Below, piece by piece: positions 44,031 to 52,765 of a DNA stretch of 64,000 bases; positions within the stretch are counted from its first letter, which is position 1; each line of letters starts with the position of its first letter. The notes under the pieces were generated by a model that was not told the DNA's origin, ran no database searches, and saw only the letters and a program-made list of their open reading frames with translations. The stretch is from JABDFW01 sp035550215 (GTDB taxonomy: Bacteria > Bacteroidota > Bacteroidia > Chitinophagales > Chitinophagaceae). The translations under genes were made by a program, and so were the position numbers. The DNA lies in assembly GCA_035550215.1 (NCBI GenBank), contig DASZPM010000033.1:62001-126000 (forward strand), written 5' to 3'.

Positions 44031-46499
44031 CTAAAGCAGTTCATCAATTCGTTTAAAAGCATAGCCTTTTGCCTGCAGGTAAGTTACAAGGTTCTCAAGC
44101 CGGTTATAAAATTTATCCGGCCTGCGCGGGTCGGTGCCGGCATGTATTAATATTATGGCGCCGTTAAGGCTGTTTGCATTACCGGCTATTTGCTGTTGTA
44201 TGCTTTGCATAACCCAGTCGCTGCTTTTATATGAAGGCATCCCGGGGTAAGTATAGTCTGCATTAGTTCTTACGCCAGGAGTAAAACACACCACCTGCAA
44301 GCCCATTTGCCTGCTCCACGCTGCAATAGTGTCGTTCCACCATTCGTAAGGCGGTATAAAGTATTTTATTTTCGACGTGTCTATTCCTAAAGATTGCATT
44401 GCCCCGAAGCTTGCCTTCATATCATCCATAAATACCTGTTTTGTTACCAGCAGGCTATCCCGCTTAGTCCAGTCGTTATACAACAGGTGCATGTTTGAGT
44501 GAGAGCTTAAATAGTTGCCGTTTTTGTATAACTGTTTTAACCATGGTGTAAAAGCTGCTGTGCGATAAAACCGCCCGGTGAAAAAGAAAGACCCATGTAT
44601 GCCATGCTTCTGCAATGTTCCTGTAATAGAAGGCAGCCCATCCCCAAATTCATCGCCTGTAAATACGAGCGCCACTTCTTTTTTGGTGCTGTCGCCGCGC
44701 ACTATGCCGCCCTGCTGTATGGTGTACCTGCCGTTTGCCTGTGCCTGTTGTGCCGCCAAAAGGTAGATAAGGGAAGCAGTACCGTCCATGGTAGGCTCGT
44801 TGGTGCTGTAATCTCCATAGTCGTCATGATACACCGCAAGCCCGCTTTGAAACGGTGCATATTCATCACTGTCGTGCAGTTGTATGCCGATAAGATTGCT
44901 GTATATGCTTGTGTACACCGGCCCATCCACGAGGCCGCCATCAATGGGGTAACCCTTTAAATGGGTAAAGGCTGAATGTGGGTCTGTTGGTGTGTCGCCA
45001 TTCTTTGGCAAGCCATATACCATACCCGTACCCCAGGGGTTGCAGCCAAATATCCAGTCGAAGCAGGCCTGCTCAAGCGGCAGGTAGGTTTCATCATGGC
45101 TTAACTGCCTGTACCAATAACACTGTATGGCAAAGCTTACCGTGAGGTTATTGCTGCACCATATAAAGGGTATGCCACGGTAAAAAGCATTTTGCCGGGC
45201 CTTTTGCCAAACACGTTCAATACCCCGCTTGTAAAACTGGATAATGGTGTCTTTCCTGGCCCCCTTTAATATTTTAGCCAGTTCATAATGGCCTATATTG
45301 ATGAACGGGTACCACTGGTAATGTTTGGCGGTATCGGCCCCCAACCAGGGTGTGACAGGTTCCTGCAATGCGTACCTGTATGCCGCATTTATTGCATTGG
45401 CATTACCATGCGCAGCCGCATATAGGGCAGCTTCACCAAGCTCCATATCATCTGTCCAGTTATCTTCGGCGTATATATATGGCGACAGCACCGACGCTGT
45501 TTGACAAGCCCCCGGCTTTTCAATACCCATTTGCAGGGCTGTTGAAGCATTTACTGATAGTGTTGCGGCATAACTGCTATCTACACCTGTGAACATTTTA
45601 CTGCCCAGTGCAAAAGCGCTCGCGAATTTGCCGGCGGTAGATGCCACACCCGTGGTATTGTTTTTAAACTTGCCCCGTTGCTGTGGCTGGCCGCTGCAGA
45701 AATAAACCGGCCGCTCAAAACCCTTACCGTAAAAGTTGTAGTCTTCTTTGGGTATGCGCATACCGCGGTGGTCACGGTCATCCCCTACCTGGTTAAACAT
45801 CCAGTTAGCTTTCGGGTGCATTTTCAGCAGCCAGTCAAGCCCCCATTTTGCTTCATCCAGTACATCGGGCAAGCCATTTTTACCGTCAAGGCCGTTGGCT
45901 TGTTTTGCATCCCCAAACACCGCCGGAAAATCGCGGTAAGCCGCAAGCAGGTGGTAAGTGGCATTGGCGGATGTTGTTGCATACTGCAGGTAATCGCTGG
46001 CGTCGTGCCAGCCGCCCACTACGTCAATATGGGTGCTGTCTGGCATGGGCCCATATAAGGTATAGCCATCATGGGTATGACAGGAATCATCCAGGAAGGG
46101 GTTAAAACCGCTGCGCTGCTGGCGCATATAGCGCAGGCAAAAATCAGCAGCGCCATTATAAACATCCTCCGCTATTTCAAACACCGGCGAGGTTATCTTA
46201 CCCGCCTTTATGTAATATTCGCCCCGCTGTTTGAAGGCTGAGAAGTTTAGCCGGTACGTATTTTTAAAAGGGCCGTAGCTGCCAAAGTTTTTGCCTGCCA
46301 TGCCGGTAAAAACAACACGCCCGGTATAAGCGTTGACGAGTTGAAAACTGGTTATGGCAACATCATTCTTACTGCCCCAAACCGCAACCTTTACACCTGC
46401 CGGGGCATACCCCAATTGGTTGATGCGTATAACGGTTTGCGCAGGCGTATTCAACATCATTAAACAGGCAAAGGCAACAATGATAATCTTCTTCAGCAT
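44031..46499 (-). CDS. GH9 cellulase fused to a polysaccharide deacetylase domain
   Basis: An 822-residue secreted enzyme (signal peptide MLKKIIIVAFACLMMLNTPAQ). Residues 22–110 form a CelD_N-like Ig domain (VIRINQLGYAPAGVKVAV). Residues 111–590 form the GH9 (alpha/alpha)6 barrel: catalytic Asp166 and Asp169 in GGWHDASDY, and the acid Glu near residue 568 in DYSTNEPTMDG. Residues about 608–822 form a NodB/CE4 deacetylase domain with metal histidines in SSHSNMHLL. Its first motif is FTGDEFGDG rather than TFDDGP, and PPYEWW replaces the usual R-x-P-Y. It may act on acetylated beta-glucans, but that is inference. Confidence 0.9.
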   Translation of the reverse strand: MLKKIIIVAFACLMMLNTPAQTVIRINQLGYAPAGVKVAVWGSKNDVAITSFQLVNAYTGRVVFTGMAGKNFGSYGPFKNTYRLNFSAFKQRGEYYIKAGKITSPVFEIAEDVYNGAADFCLRYMRQQRSGFNPFLDDSCHTHDGYTLYGPMPDSTHIDVVGGWHDASDYLQYATTSANATYHLLAAYRDFPAVFGDAKQANGLDGKNGLPDVLDEAKWGLDWLLKMHPKANWMFNQVGDDRDHRGMRIPKEDYNFYGKGFERPVYFCSGQPQQRGKFKNNTTGVASTAGKFASAFALGSKMFTGVDSSYAATLSVNASTALQMGIEKPGACQTASVLSPYIYAEDNWTDDMELGEAALYAAAHGNANAINAAYRYALQEPVTPWLGADTAKHYQWYPFINIGHYELAKILKGARKDTIIQFYKRGIERVWQKARQNAFYRGIPFIWCSNNLTVSFAIQCYWYRQLSHDETYLPLEQACFDWIFGCNPWGTGMVYGLPKNGDTPTDPHSAFTHLKGYPIDGGLVDGPVYTSIYSNLIGIQLHDSDEYAPFQSGLAVYHDDYGDYSTNEPTMDGTASLIYLLAAQQAQANGRYTIQQGGIVRGDSTKKEVALVFTGDEFGDGLPSITGTLQKHGIHGSFFFTGRFYRTAAFTPWLKQLYKNGNYLSSHSNMHLLYNDWTKRDSLLVTKQVFMDDMKASFGAMQSLGIDTSKIKYFIPPYEWWNDTIAAWSRQMGLQVVCFTPGVRTNADYTYPGMPSYKSSDWVMQSIQQQIAGNANSLNGAIILIHAGTDPRRPDKFYNRLENLVTYLQAKGYAFKRIDELL

Positions 46500-46634
46500 G
46501 AAACAGGCTTTTGAATAAAGATAGGACTGATGAGGTAATATCACGCACTTTTACCTGCCGCCACAACTGCTGCCGCACACGTGATTGCGATGCAAGGGAC
46601 GATGCCATGAAAACCCTTTGCCGGTATGACCCCG

Positions 46635-46670
46635 ACAAAAAATCCCCGCCAGCAAGTGGCAGGGACTTTT
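46635..46670 (-). terminator. Terminator after rpsP
   Basis: The stem TCCCCGCCA / TGGCAGGGA (one wobble) has a 5-base loop and is followed on the minus strand by TTTTTTGT. Confidence 0.8.
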
Positions 46671-46701
46671 ATTACGATCGTTGCACGAGCAATTAGCGCT
46701 G

Positions 46702-47133
46702 TTAACTTTCGTTGTTTCTTTCAACCCTTCTTACAGGCGCCTGCTGGCGGCGTGCACGGGCAGCCCTTTTGTGCTCCTCGTTACGGCGCTGAATGTTTTG
46801 TTCATGCTCTTCATGCCATTTCTGGAATTTAACCATGGCTGTAGCTTCATCAAACAAACCCAGCTTTACACCACGCAGCAAATGCTTTAAGAACAACACA
46901 CCCTTAAATGATAAGATGCGCCTTACAGTGTCAGTAGGTTCAGCACCTTTGTGCAGCCACTCTAACGCTTTCTGACGATCTAACTGGATTGTTGCCGGTA
47001 CGGTTAACGGGTTATACGTACCAATCTTCTGGATGAATTTACCATCCCGGGGTGCACGGGCGTCGGCTACTACTATAAAGTAGAACGGACGCTTCTTAGA
47101 GCCGTGCCTCTGTAATCTCATTTTGACTGCCAT
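46702..47133 (-). CDS. rpsP: 30S ribosomal protein S16
   Basis: S16 binds 16S rRNA in the 30S body. The conserved N-terminal part is MAVKMRLQRHGSKKRPFYFIVVADARAPRDGKFIQKIGTYNP (about 1–42). The 143-residue length includes a basic C-terminal tail (about 105–143, many Arg, Gln and Glu) typical of Bacteroidota. A consensus promoter and a strong terminator bracket the gene, so it is transcribed alone, unlike the usual rpsP–rimM–trmD operon. Confidence 0.96.
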   Translation of the reverse strand: MAVKMRLQRHGSKKRPFYFIVVADARAPRDGKFIQKIGTYNPLTVPATIQLDRQKALEWLHKGAEPTDTVRRILSFKGVLFLKHLLRGVKLGLFDEATAMVKFQKWHEEHEQNIQRRNEEHKRAARARRQQAPVRRVERNNES

Positions 47134-47185
47134 CTTAAATAGACATTTAAAGGCTAAAAAATTAGGTTAACATTAATTTGAGCGA

Positions 47186-47216
47186 CAAAAGTATAAGTTT
47201 TGATGGAAATTTCAAA
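47186..47216 (-). promoter_or_regulatory. Consensus promoter of rpsP
   Basis: On the minus strand, TTTG (47216–47213), 19 bases, then TACTTTTG (47193–47186) form a perfect Bacteroidota promoter. The predicted 5' leader is about 45 bases. Confidence 0.7.
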
Positions 47217-47345
47217 TATTCTTACAAAACTTAACAGGAACAAATAACTGTTTTGGGTTTGTGTTTTATGCCCTGCGTCCGGGTACTTTAAATTGCCTGT
47301 TTACCAGGGCGTAAAACCCACGCCGGCAAACGCCAAAGCCCGCGC

Positions 47346-48665
47346 CTACCTCCTCATGCCGGGCATACGGCCCATTGGCATTTTATTCATCATCTTCATC
47401 ATTTCACGCATCTGGTCAAATTGCTTCATAAACGCATTTACATCAGCCAGTTCCTTGCCACTGCCTTTGGCTATGCGCATCCTGCGGCTTTGATTAACAG
47501 CGTCGGGGTTTGAGCGTTCAAAAGGTGTCATGCTTTTTATCATAGCCTCTATGCCTTTAAACGCGTCGTCGCTAATGTCAATGTCTTTTATGGCCTTGCC
47601 CATACCAGGTATCATCCCCATCAGGTCTTTCAGGTTACCCATCTTTTTAATCTGCTGCAACTGGTCTAAAAAGTCCTGGAAATCAAACTGGTTTTTACGA
47701 ATTTTCTTTTCCAGCCTTTTAGCTTCCACCTCATCGTACTGCGCCTGCGCTTTTTCCACCAGGCTGGTAATATCACCCATGCCCAGTATACGCTGCGCCA
47801 TACGGTCAGGGTAAAACACATCCAGCGTATCTAATTTTTCGCCGCTGCTTACAAACTTAATAGGTTTGTTTACCGTGTATTTAATGGATAGCGCTGCGCC
47901 ACCGCGTGTATCGCCATCCAGCTTTGTAAGCACCACGCCGCTAAAATCCAGCCGGTCGTTAAATGCCTTGGCGGTGTTCACCGCGTCCTGGCCGGTCATG
48001 CTATCCACCACGAACAGGATTTCAGTAGGTTTTACCGCAGCCTTAATATTGGCCACCTCGGTCATCATCACCTCGTCAATCGCCAAACGGCCTGCCGTAT
48101 CTATAATTACTACATTCTTGTTTTTGCTTTTAGCTTCCTTAATAGCATTTTGCGCAATTTCAACGGCATTTTTGTTCTCCCTTTCGCTGTAAACGTCCAC
48201 GCCAATTTGTTCACCCAATACCGTCAACTGGTCAATGGCCGCCGGGCGGTAAATATCCGCCGCTACCAGTAAGGGGCTTTTACCTTTTTTGGTTTTAAGG
48301 TAGTTAGCCAGTTTACCGCTGAAGGTGGTTTTACCGCTACCCTGCAGGCCGGCTATCAGCACTATGGCAGGGTTGCCGGTAAGGTTAAACTCAGCCTCCG
48401 TGCCGCCCATCAGGTCGGTAAGCTCATCCTGCACAATTTTAACCATCAACTGGCCGGGGCTAATGGCATTAATTACTTTGCTGCCGGTAGCCTTGTCTTT
48501 TACTTTATCGGTAAACTCCTTGGCAATTTTATAGTTAACGTCCGCGTCAATAAGCGCGCGGCGAATATCCTTTACCGTATTGGCAATATTCAGTTCATTA
48601 ATGCGGGCTTCGCCCTTAAGGTTTTTAAACGCACTTTCAAGCCGCTCCTGTAGGTTATTAAACAT
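47346..48665 (-). CDS. ffh: Signal recognition particle protein Ffh
   Basis: Ffh is the SRP54 GTPase that targets membrane proteins to the Sec translocon with the SRP RNA and FtsY. The 439-residue protein has the N domain (1–85), the GTPase G domain with the P-loop GLQGSGKTTFSGKLA (about 108–122), DTAGRLAIDE, and TKLDGDTRGG. The methionine-rich M domain covers about 300–439, ending MREMMKMMNKMPMGRMPG. The start and length are standard. It is upstream of rpsP on the same strand, with 210 bases between. Confidence 0.97.
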   Translation of the reverse strand: MFNNLQERLESAFKNLKGEARINELNIANTVKDIRRALIDADVNYKIAKEFTDKVKDKATGSKVINAISPGQLMVKIVQDELTDLMGGTEAEFNLTGNPAIVLIAGLQGSGKTTFSGKLANYLKTKKGKSPLLVAADIYRPAAIDQLTVLGEQIGVDVYSERENKNAVEIAQNAIKEAKSKNKNVVIIDTAGRLAIDEVMMTEVANIKAAVKPTEILFVVDSMTGQDAVNTAKAFNDRLDFSGVVLTKLDGDTRGGAALSIKYTVNKPIKFVSSGEKLDTLDVFYPDRMAQRILGMGDITSLVEKAQAQYDEVEAKRLEKKIRKNQFDFQDFLDQLQQIKKMGNLKDLMGMIPGMGKAIKDIDISDDAFKGIEAMIKSMTPFERSNPDAVNQSRRMRIAKGSGKELADVNAFMKQFDQMREMMKMMNKMPMGRMPGMRR

Positions 48666-49688
48666 ACTGCTATAATTATTTTGCTGTTACCGGCTGTTTT
48701 TTACCCCGGCCAACAGGGGTGCAAATGTAAATAAATAATGGGTTGAATAATGCCGTTATTCAGAGCGCAGCTAAGAATCTGCCGGGCATACCGGGCTTGC
48801 CAAAAATCCAAATTTTCAACACCCCCTATAACGGGAGGAATAAGCCTGCCCCGGTACCACCGGAGGGAGGAATGCCATTTTCATCAACCCGTTCATTTTC
48901 AAACAATTGAATTAAATTCTGTCCACTTTTTTTACAAATTCATCTCCCCACCCCGTTTTTGCTTTTTTGTGGCCCTCGTGGTTACTTCCTGCACCCGCAG
49001 GTGTCCGTCCGGCAATGCCCGGGAAGGCACGAAGAAAAGCCCTTAACCGCTCTTACCAAAAGGAGGATACGGGAGGATAAAGAGGGACGAGGGAGGAATG
49101 CAAAAATTCACAAGTAATTGATTATAAATAAATTAGTAAAAAATATCACAAAATTTTTTATTAATTCCCACTTCATAATCCGCCTAAAACTATACAACCG
49201 CCACCATGCTTTTTCAAAGATCTGCTTACCATGTATATATATAAAAAAGGGCGAAATGTCTCACAAAATGGGAAGATTTATTTTTAAGAATTCGGGGAAG
49301 AATAATCTGCGAAGGATTGTTAGGGACGGAGAAAAATTCTCTGGTGAGCTATAATTTATAGACGAGCTACTACAAATTAACCCAGTTTAAGATATTGTTT
49401 GCGGGACGCAGTCCTGTACCACTAGTACACACAGGTGAGACGCCAGTGACGAAATAGCGGTGCCAAGAGTTAAATTTCTCTACCCGATTCACTTCGGTTA
49501 CTCTACGCCGATTAAGTAAGGGAACCGGGTGAGAAAAGGAGAGATTATTAAACATACTTACTACCAATTTTTACAAGCTTTTGCCTGTAGGGCTGCAAAG
49601 GTGAGACGTTTGGCCGGGTAGGATTTGCTAATAATTAACGTTCAACCCAAAAAGGCAATGTTTAATTTTATACGGAAAGTATTGCCTG
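48666..49688. other. Non-coding region with purine-rich repeats and a dispersed repeat copy
   Basis: About 1 kb without a credible gene. GGGAGGA(A/T)-type blocks recur at 48833–48842, 48863–48873, 49061–49080 and 49091–49099. The stretch 49100–49370 is AT-rich. A dispersed repeat copy lies at 49399–49449. The short open frames here lack conserved features and cross the repeats. Confidence 0.6.
49399..49449 (-). repeat. Dispersed repeat, left copy, inverted relative to the one at 51085
   Basis: Read on the minus strand it holds CACTGGCG, ACCTGTG, then GTACAGGACTGCGTCCCGC. The copy at 51085–51154 has the same blocks in the same order on the plus strand, with GTACCGGGACTGTGTCCCGC. The two therefore face each other around two genes. 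Confidence 0.65.
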
Positions 49689-50477
49689 ATGAAACCCTTT
49701 TTCAGCTATCTATTTCTTTTAATTCTCATCGCCTGTCGACATCCTGGAGCAAATATTGAGGAGAAAAGGCCCGCTGCTATAGATACAACTACAAAACTAA
49801 ATGATGATGTTCCATTAACAAAGGAGGACAGTGCGATAGTTATAATCTCCACTGAAAACAACGACACTCTTTCATATACTAATTTTAATTTAAGAAAAAT
49901 ACTTAAATATTATCCCGAATTAAATTATAGCTATGCGCTCGAGCCGGACCTTGCGTATGACCGTAAAACTTCGTGGAAAAACATAAACGAAGAAGATAGA
50001 ACAAAAGGCCTCACCTTTAATGGCGAATCAGGACAGGATAATTATTATTTGTTATACAGCTATTTTTTAAAAAAGAAAAACGGAGTTGCCAAATATAGAA
50101 CTATAAGAATACGATTAATTAATATATACCGATATATAAACGGCATACATGGTTATTTGAATGATGGCGGTACTTACTTTGGCCATCAAAACAAAAGGAT
50201 ACTTGGCTATGCCGAATATGGAGTTTACTATTATAGGCGATATGGTGACAGGTATATGAAGAATTATAATATAGAATATCAAAAGAAACTTTTTATTGCC
50301 AGCTTAAGGCAATTTGTATCCGATGAAGTGGATGCGAACAATGGCAATGGTCTTAGGCTATCCGACAAAAAGGAAAAAATTACAACTATTTATGCTATAA
50401 TAAACAACCTTGAAACTTTAATCACTGATTATTTTTTACTCAAACAAGCACAACTGTTTGAATACAATAATTATTAA
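49689..50477 (+). CDS. Lipoprotein of unknown function
   Basis: I do not recognise this 262-residue protein. The signal MKPFFSYLFLLILIAC gives a lipidated Cys16. The mature part begins with an acidic, Thr-rich linker and contains many Tyr and Asn residues (YYPELNYSYALEPD, YGVYYYRRYGDRYMKNY). The last 60 residues are helical, ending in ITDYFLLKQAQLFEY. The gene is clearly more AT-rich than its neighbours. With the next, convergent gene it is flanked by inverted repeat copies, which suggests acquisition. Confidence 0.75.
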   Translation: MKPFFSYLFLLILIACRHPGANIEEKRPAAIDTTTKLNDDVPLTKEDSAIVIISTENNDTLSYTNFNLRKILKYYPELNYSYALEPDLAYDRKTSWKNINEEDRTKGLTFNGESGQDNYYLLYSYFLKKKNGVAKYRTIRIRLINIYRYINGIHGYLNDGGTYFGHQNKRILGYAEYGVYYYRRYGDRYMKNYNIEYQKKLFIASLRQFVSDEVDANNGNGLRLSDKKEKITTIYAIINNLETLITDYFLLKQAQLFEYNNY

Positions 50478-50556
50478 GCCCCAAATCACATTATGGTACA
50501 AAATATAAGAGGGAATAAATGACTTCAGAACATCATAATAAAAAAATTTTAGTGGC

Positions 50557-51012
50557 TTATTTATTGGGCGACAATATGCCAAACACTTCTAATAATTTTA
50601 AAATTAATAGCACTAATGCAGAAATAAACCCAAATATTGCTGCAAATCGGGTAAATGGATAAGATTTATAAACTCTTTCAGCATTAAGAATATCAATGGA
50701 AGTCTTTCGTTCTGCTATTTCTTTACTGTTCTTATCTTTCACTTCTTTTCTTTCTAATTCTTTGAAATATGCTTTGTACCCGCCATTATGAATAAAAGCA
50801 CTCCCAGTACCAAAAATGGTGTACCAGTCTTGTGTTGCGTTGTCCTTTTGAATATAGCCGTCCTTAATTAATTGATTAAAAGCACTTACTAAATTGTTCG
50901 GAGAATGTTTGTTTTTTAAACTATCATTGATAGAATACGCGGGTTGGCGTCCATCTCTCAAGATGTTTAAAATACTATCAGCAGCTATAAAGGGCTCAAT
51001 ATAAGGGTGCAT
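50557..51012 (-). CDS. Winged-helix-like protein with a C-terminal membrane anchor
   Basis: A 151-residue protein with no family that I recognise. Residues 1–75 look like a winged helix: helices at ADSILNILRD and LVSAFNQLIKDGYI, then a wing-like YTIFGTGSAFIHNGG. A charged linker follows (84–112, LERKEVKDKNSKEIAERK), then one transmembrane segment (about 122–143, FAAIFGFISALVLLILKLLEVFG). A cytoplasmic domain tethered to the membrane is the simplest reading. It is AT-rich, convergent with the preceding lipoprotein gene, and lies inside the repeat pair. Confidence 0.7.
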   Translation of the reverse strand: MHPYIEPFIAADSILNILRDGRQPAYSINDSLKNKHSPNNLVSAFNQLIKDGYIQKDNATQDWYTIFGTGSAFIHNGGYKAYFKELERKEVKDKNSKEIAERKTSIDILNAERVYKSYPFTRFAAIFGFISALVLLILKLLEVFGILSPNK

Positions 51013-51084
51013 AATAATTGTTTCAATACAACCAATCTACAAAAAGAAACTTAGATAATGTAAACAATTAATGTAATTAATCTT

Positions 51085-51154
51085 CACTGGCGCAGGTGTT
51101 CCGCCGAAGGCGGGCCACCTGTGACCATTAATGTACCGGGACTGTGTCCCGCAA
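51085..51154 (+). repeat. Dispersed repeat, right copy
   Basis: Contains CACTGGCG, the extra hairpin CCGCCGAAGGCGG absent from the left copy, CCACCTGTG, and GTACCGGGACTGTGTCCCGC. It matches 49399–49449 in inverted orientation. Confidence 0.65.
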
Positions 51155-51692
51155 TACAGGCAATAGGGGTAATAAGGAATAGCAGCTTTGGAAAAATGAA
51201 TTTTACCCTGCAATATTGGATACTCCCGAAAATTGGCAGAACGGTTAAATTATCTTCAATATAACCCGGTAACTCCGGGTATAATTTGGGTGCACGGCTA
51301 ATGATTTCCTTCTGGGTTTAAATCTGCGATAAAACCTCCTGATGATTTGCACCCCCCCGCTCACCTTAGGCTGTCGGCGAAATAAAAGCCGTTAAAGGCT
51401 CTCCTTAGCCTTGTGCGGTTAGCTTGCGGCGTTGCTGGCTAAGGAGGTGTAATAAAATGCCCTGCTTTGCAGGCATTTCTCCTGCCCTATCCTTAGCTGG
51501 CGCAGCGCTTTAAGGATGTTTAATAAAAACCAGTCTTTGACTGGTTCCGAAAAACGCATTTAACAAGCTGAAATAACTAAGGTCAAATGGCCACAAAAAT
51601 CCCTTCCCGTAAACCCCTCGCTCACTTTCCCCCCACAGCCTTCAGCATTCAGCACACAGCCTTCTCAATATTACGTACTTTTATACCATTCC
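51155..51692. other. Hairpin-dense non-coding tract
   Basis: No gene is visible. Small palindromes follow one another: ACCCGG-N5-CCGGGT (51264–51280), CTCCTTAGCC-N26-GGCTAAGGAG (51401–51446), AATGCCCTGC-TTT-GCAGGCATT (about 51455–51476), ATCCTTA-N15-TAAGGAT (51489–51517) and AACCAGTC-TTT-GACTGGTT (51528–51546). A structured RNA or a set of decayed repeats are both possible. The last 140 bases are the leader of the AraC gene. Confidence 0.55.
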
Positions 51693-52430
51693 ATGCTTTA
51701 CACAGAAGTAAAACCGCACCAGGCGTTAGCGCCTTACATTGATGCATACTGGACTGCCAAAGGCAGTTCAAAGGGCGTGGTTATTGAAAAAATACCGCCT
51801 GACGGCTGCGTGGATATTATTTTCAATCCTGGTGACAACTGTTATACGGAAAGCGGAACGGTTTTAATGAAACATGCACAGGCTTATTTGGTGGGCACCA
51901 TGACACGCTTTAAAGAAACAGTAATGACGGGCGACACCAGCTTATTGGGGGTAAGGTTTAAGCCGGGGGCAGTTTCGGCCTTTTTCAAACAAACGCCGTT
52001 GCAGGACATTGTGAATACAACGGTGGAACTGGGGTGCGGCGGTGATTTCAGCAATCTTTTACTGGCAAAATCACCTGTTGAATTCCTTAATAATTATTTC
52101 GGCAAAAAGTTTACAAAGGCCGACCCTTACCTGCTTCAGCAAATTGACACCGTTAAAAAACGGAAAGGCCAGTGTAAGGTGGATGAATTGGCATCACTGC
52201 ACTGCACTACCGTACGCCAGTTGGAACGCAGCTTTAAGCAATACCTGGGCATTACACCCAAACAATTTATAAACCTTGTTCGCTGCCAGCATGTAATAAA
52301 AGCTATTGAACAGCGTACACCCGGCCAATCACTACTTTCCATTGCTTTTGAGTATGGTTATTACGACCATGCCCACCTTACCAACGATTTCAAACAGTAT
52401 ATGGGTACTATCCCCTCGGCCCTGTATTAG
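51693..52430 (+). CDS. AraC family transcriptional regulator with DUF6597-like N-terminus
   Basis: A 245-residue cytoplasmic regulator. Residues about 1–100 (EVKPHQALAPYIDAYWTAKG, EKIPPDGCVDIIFNPG) match the DUF6597 domain often found at the N-terminus of Bacteroidota AraC proteins. The C-terminal AraC DNA-binding region (about 155–245) has two helix-turn-helix units. The first is KVDELASLHCTTVRQLERSFKQYLGITPKQF; the second is SIAFEYGYYDHAHLTNDFKQYMGTIPS. No ligand or target can be inferred. It is followed by REP-like repeat units. Confidence 0.9.
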   Translation: MLYTEVKPHQALAPYIDAYWTAKGSSKGVVIEKIPPDGCVDIIFNPGDNCYTESGTVLMKHAQAYLVGTMTRFKETVMTGDTSLLGVRFKPGAVSAFFKQTPLQDIVNTTVELGCGGDFSNLLLAKSPVEFLNNYFGKKFTKADPYLLQQIDTVKKRKGQCKVDELASLHCTTVRQLERSFKQYLGITPKQFINLVRCQHVIKAIEQRTPGQSLLSIAFEYGYYDHAHLTNDFKQYMGTIPSALY

Positions 52431-52454
52431 CAGGTTTGGGGGTTGGGTTTGCTT

Positions 52455-52630
52455 TAAAGCCCTGTAAGGGCGGCATATATCAGCGATGGGTTTTAACCCG
52501 TCGGGAGAATGTTATTATATTTTCTTAAGCCCTGCAAGGGCGGCATGCAATGCTGTTACATTATTACGCCCTTGCAGGACTTAGCGAAAGTGCTGCGGCA
52601 TCTGGCGATTGGTTAAAACCCATTGCTTTG
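52455..52630. repeat. REP-like repeat units in direct and inverted order
   Basis: The core AAGCCCTGTAAGGGCGGCAT occurs at 52456–52475 and AAGCCCTGCAAGGGCGGCAT at 52527–52546. An inverted copy (ACGCCCTTGCAGGACTT) follows at 52566–52582. A second module, GCGATGGGTTTTAACCC, lies at 52483–52499 and, inverted, near 52606–52626. This is typical of dispersed intergenic elements in the phylum. Confidence 0.7.
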
Positions 52631-52765
52631 TTATTAGCCTCCTTTCGAAACTTGACTTTAAACATGCTTTTTAATTTACAGCATCGCTCCTTTCGTCATA
52701 ATATTTTGTCGCATTTTTACAAAACAGCGGCCTGTTTTGCAGTATATTTTTACAATCAAAAAAAA

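Noticed and set aside
48750..49046. Open frame of 98 codons after ffh
   Set aside because: It runs across purine-rich repeats, has no signal peptide, fold or promoter, and the composition is Cys- and Arg-rich as in non-coding reads.
49118..49354. Open frame of 78 codons in an AT-rich stretch
   Set aside because: Lys/Ile/Asn-rich, with no ribosome-binding site or conserved feature; expected by chance at this composition.
49370..49567. Open frame on the minus strand containing VTGVSPVCTSGTGLRP
   Set aside because: It is the translation of the dispersed repeat at 49399–49449 rather than a gene.
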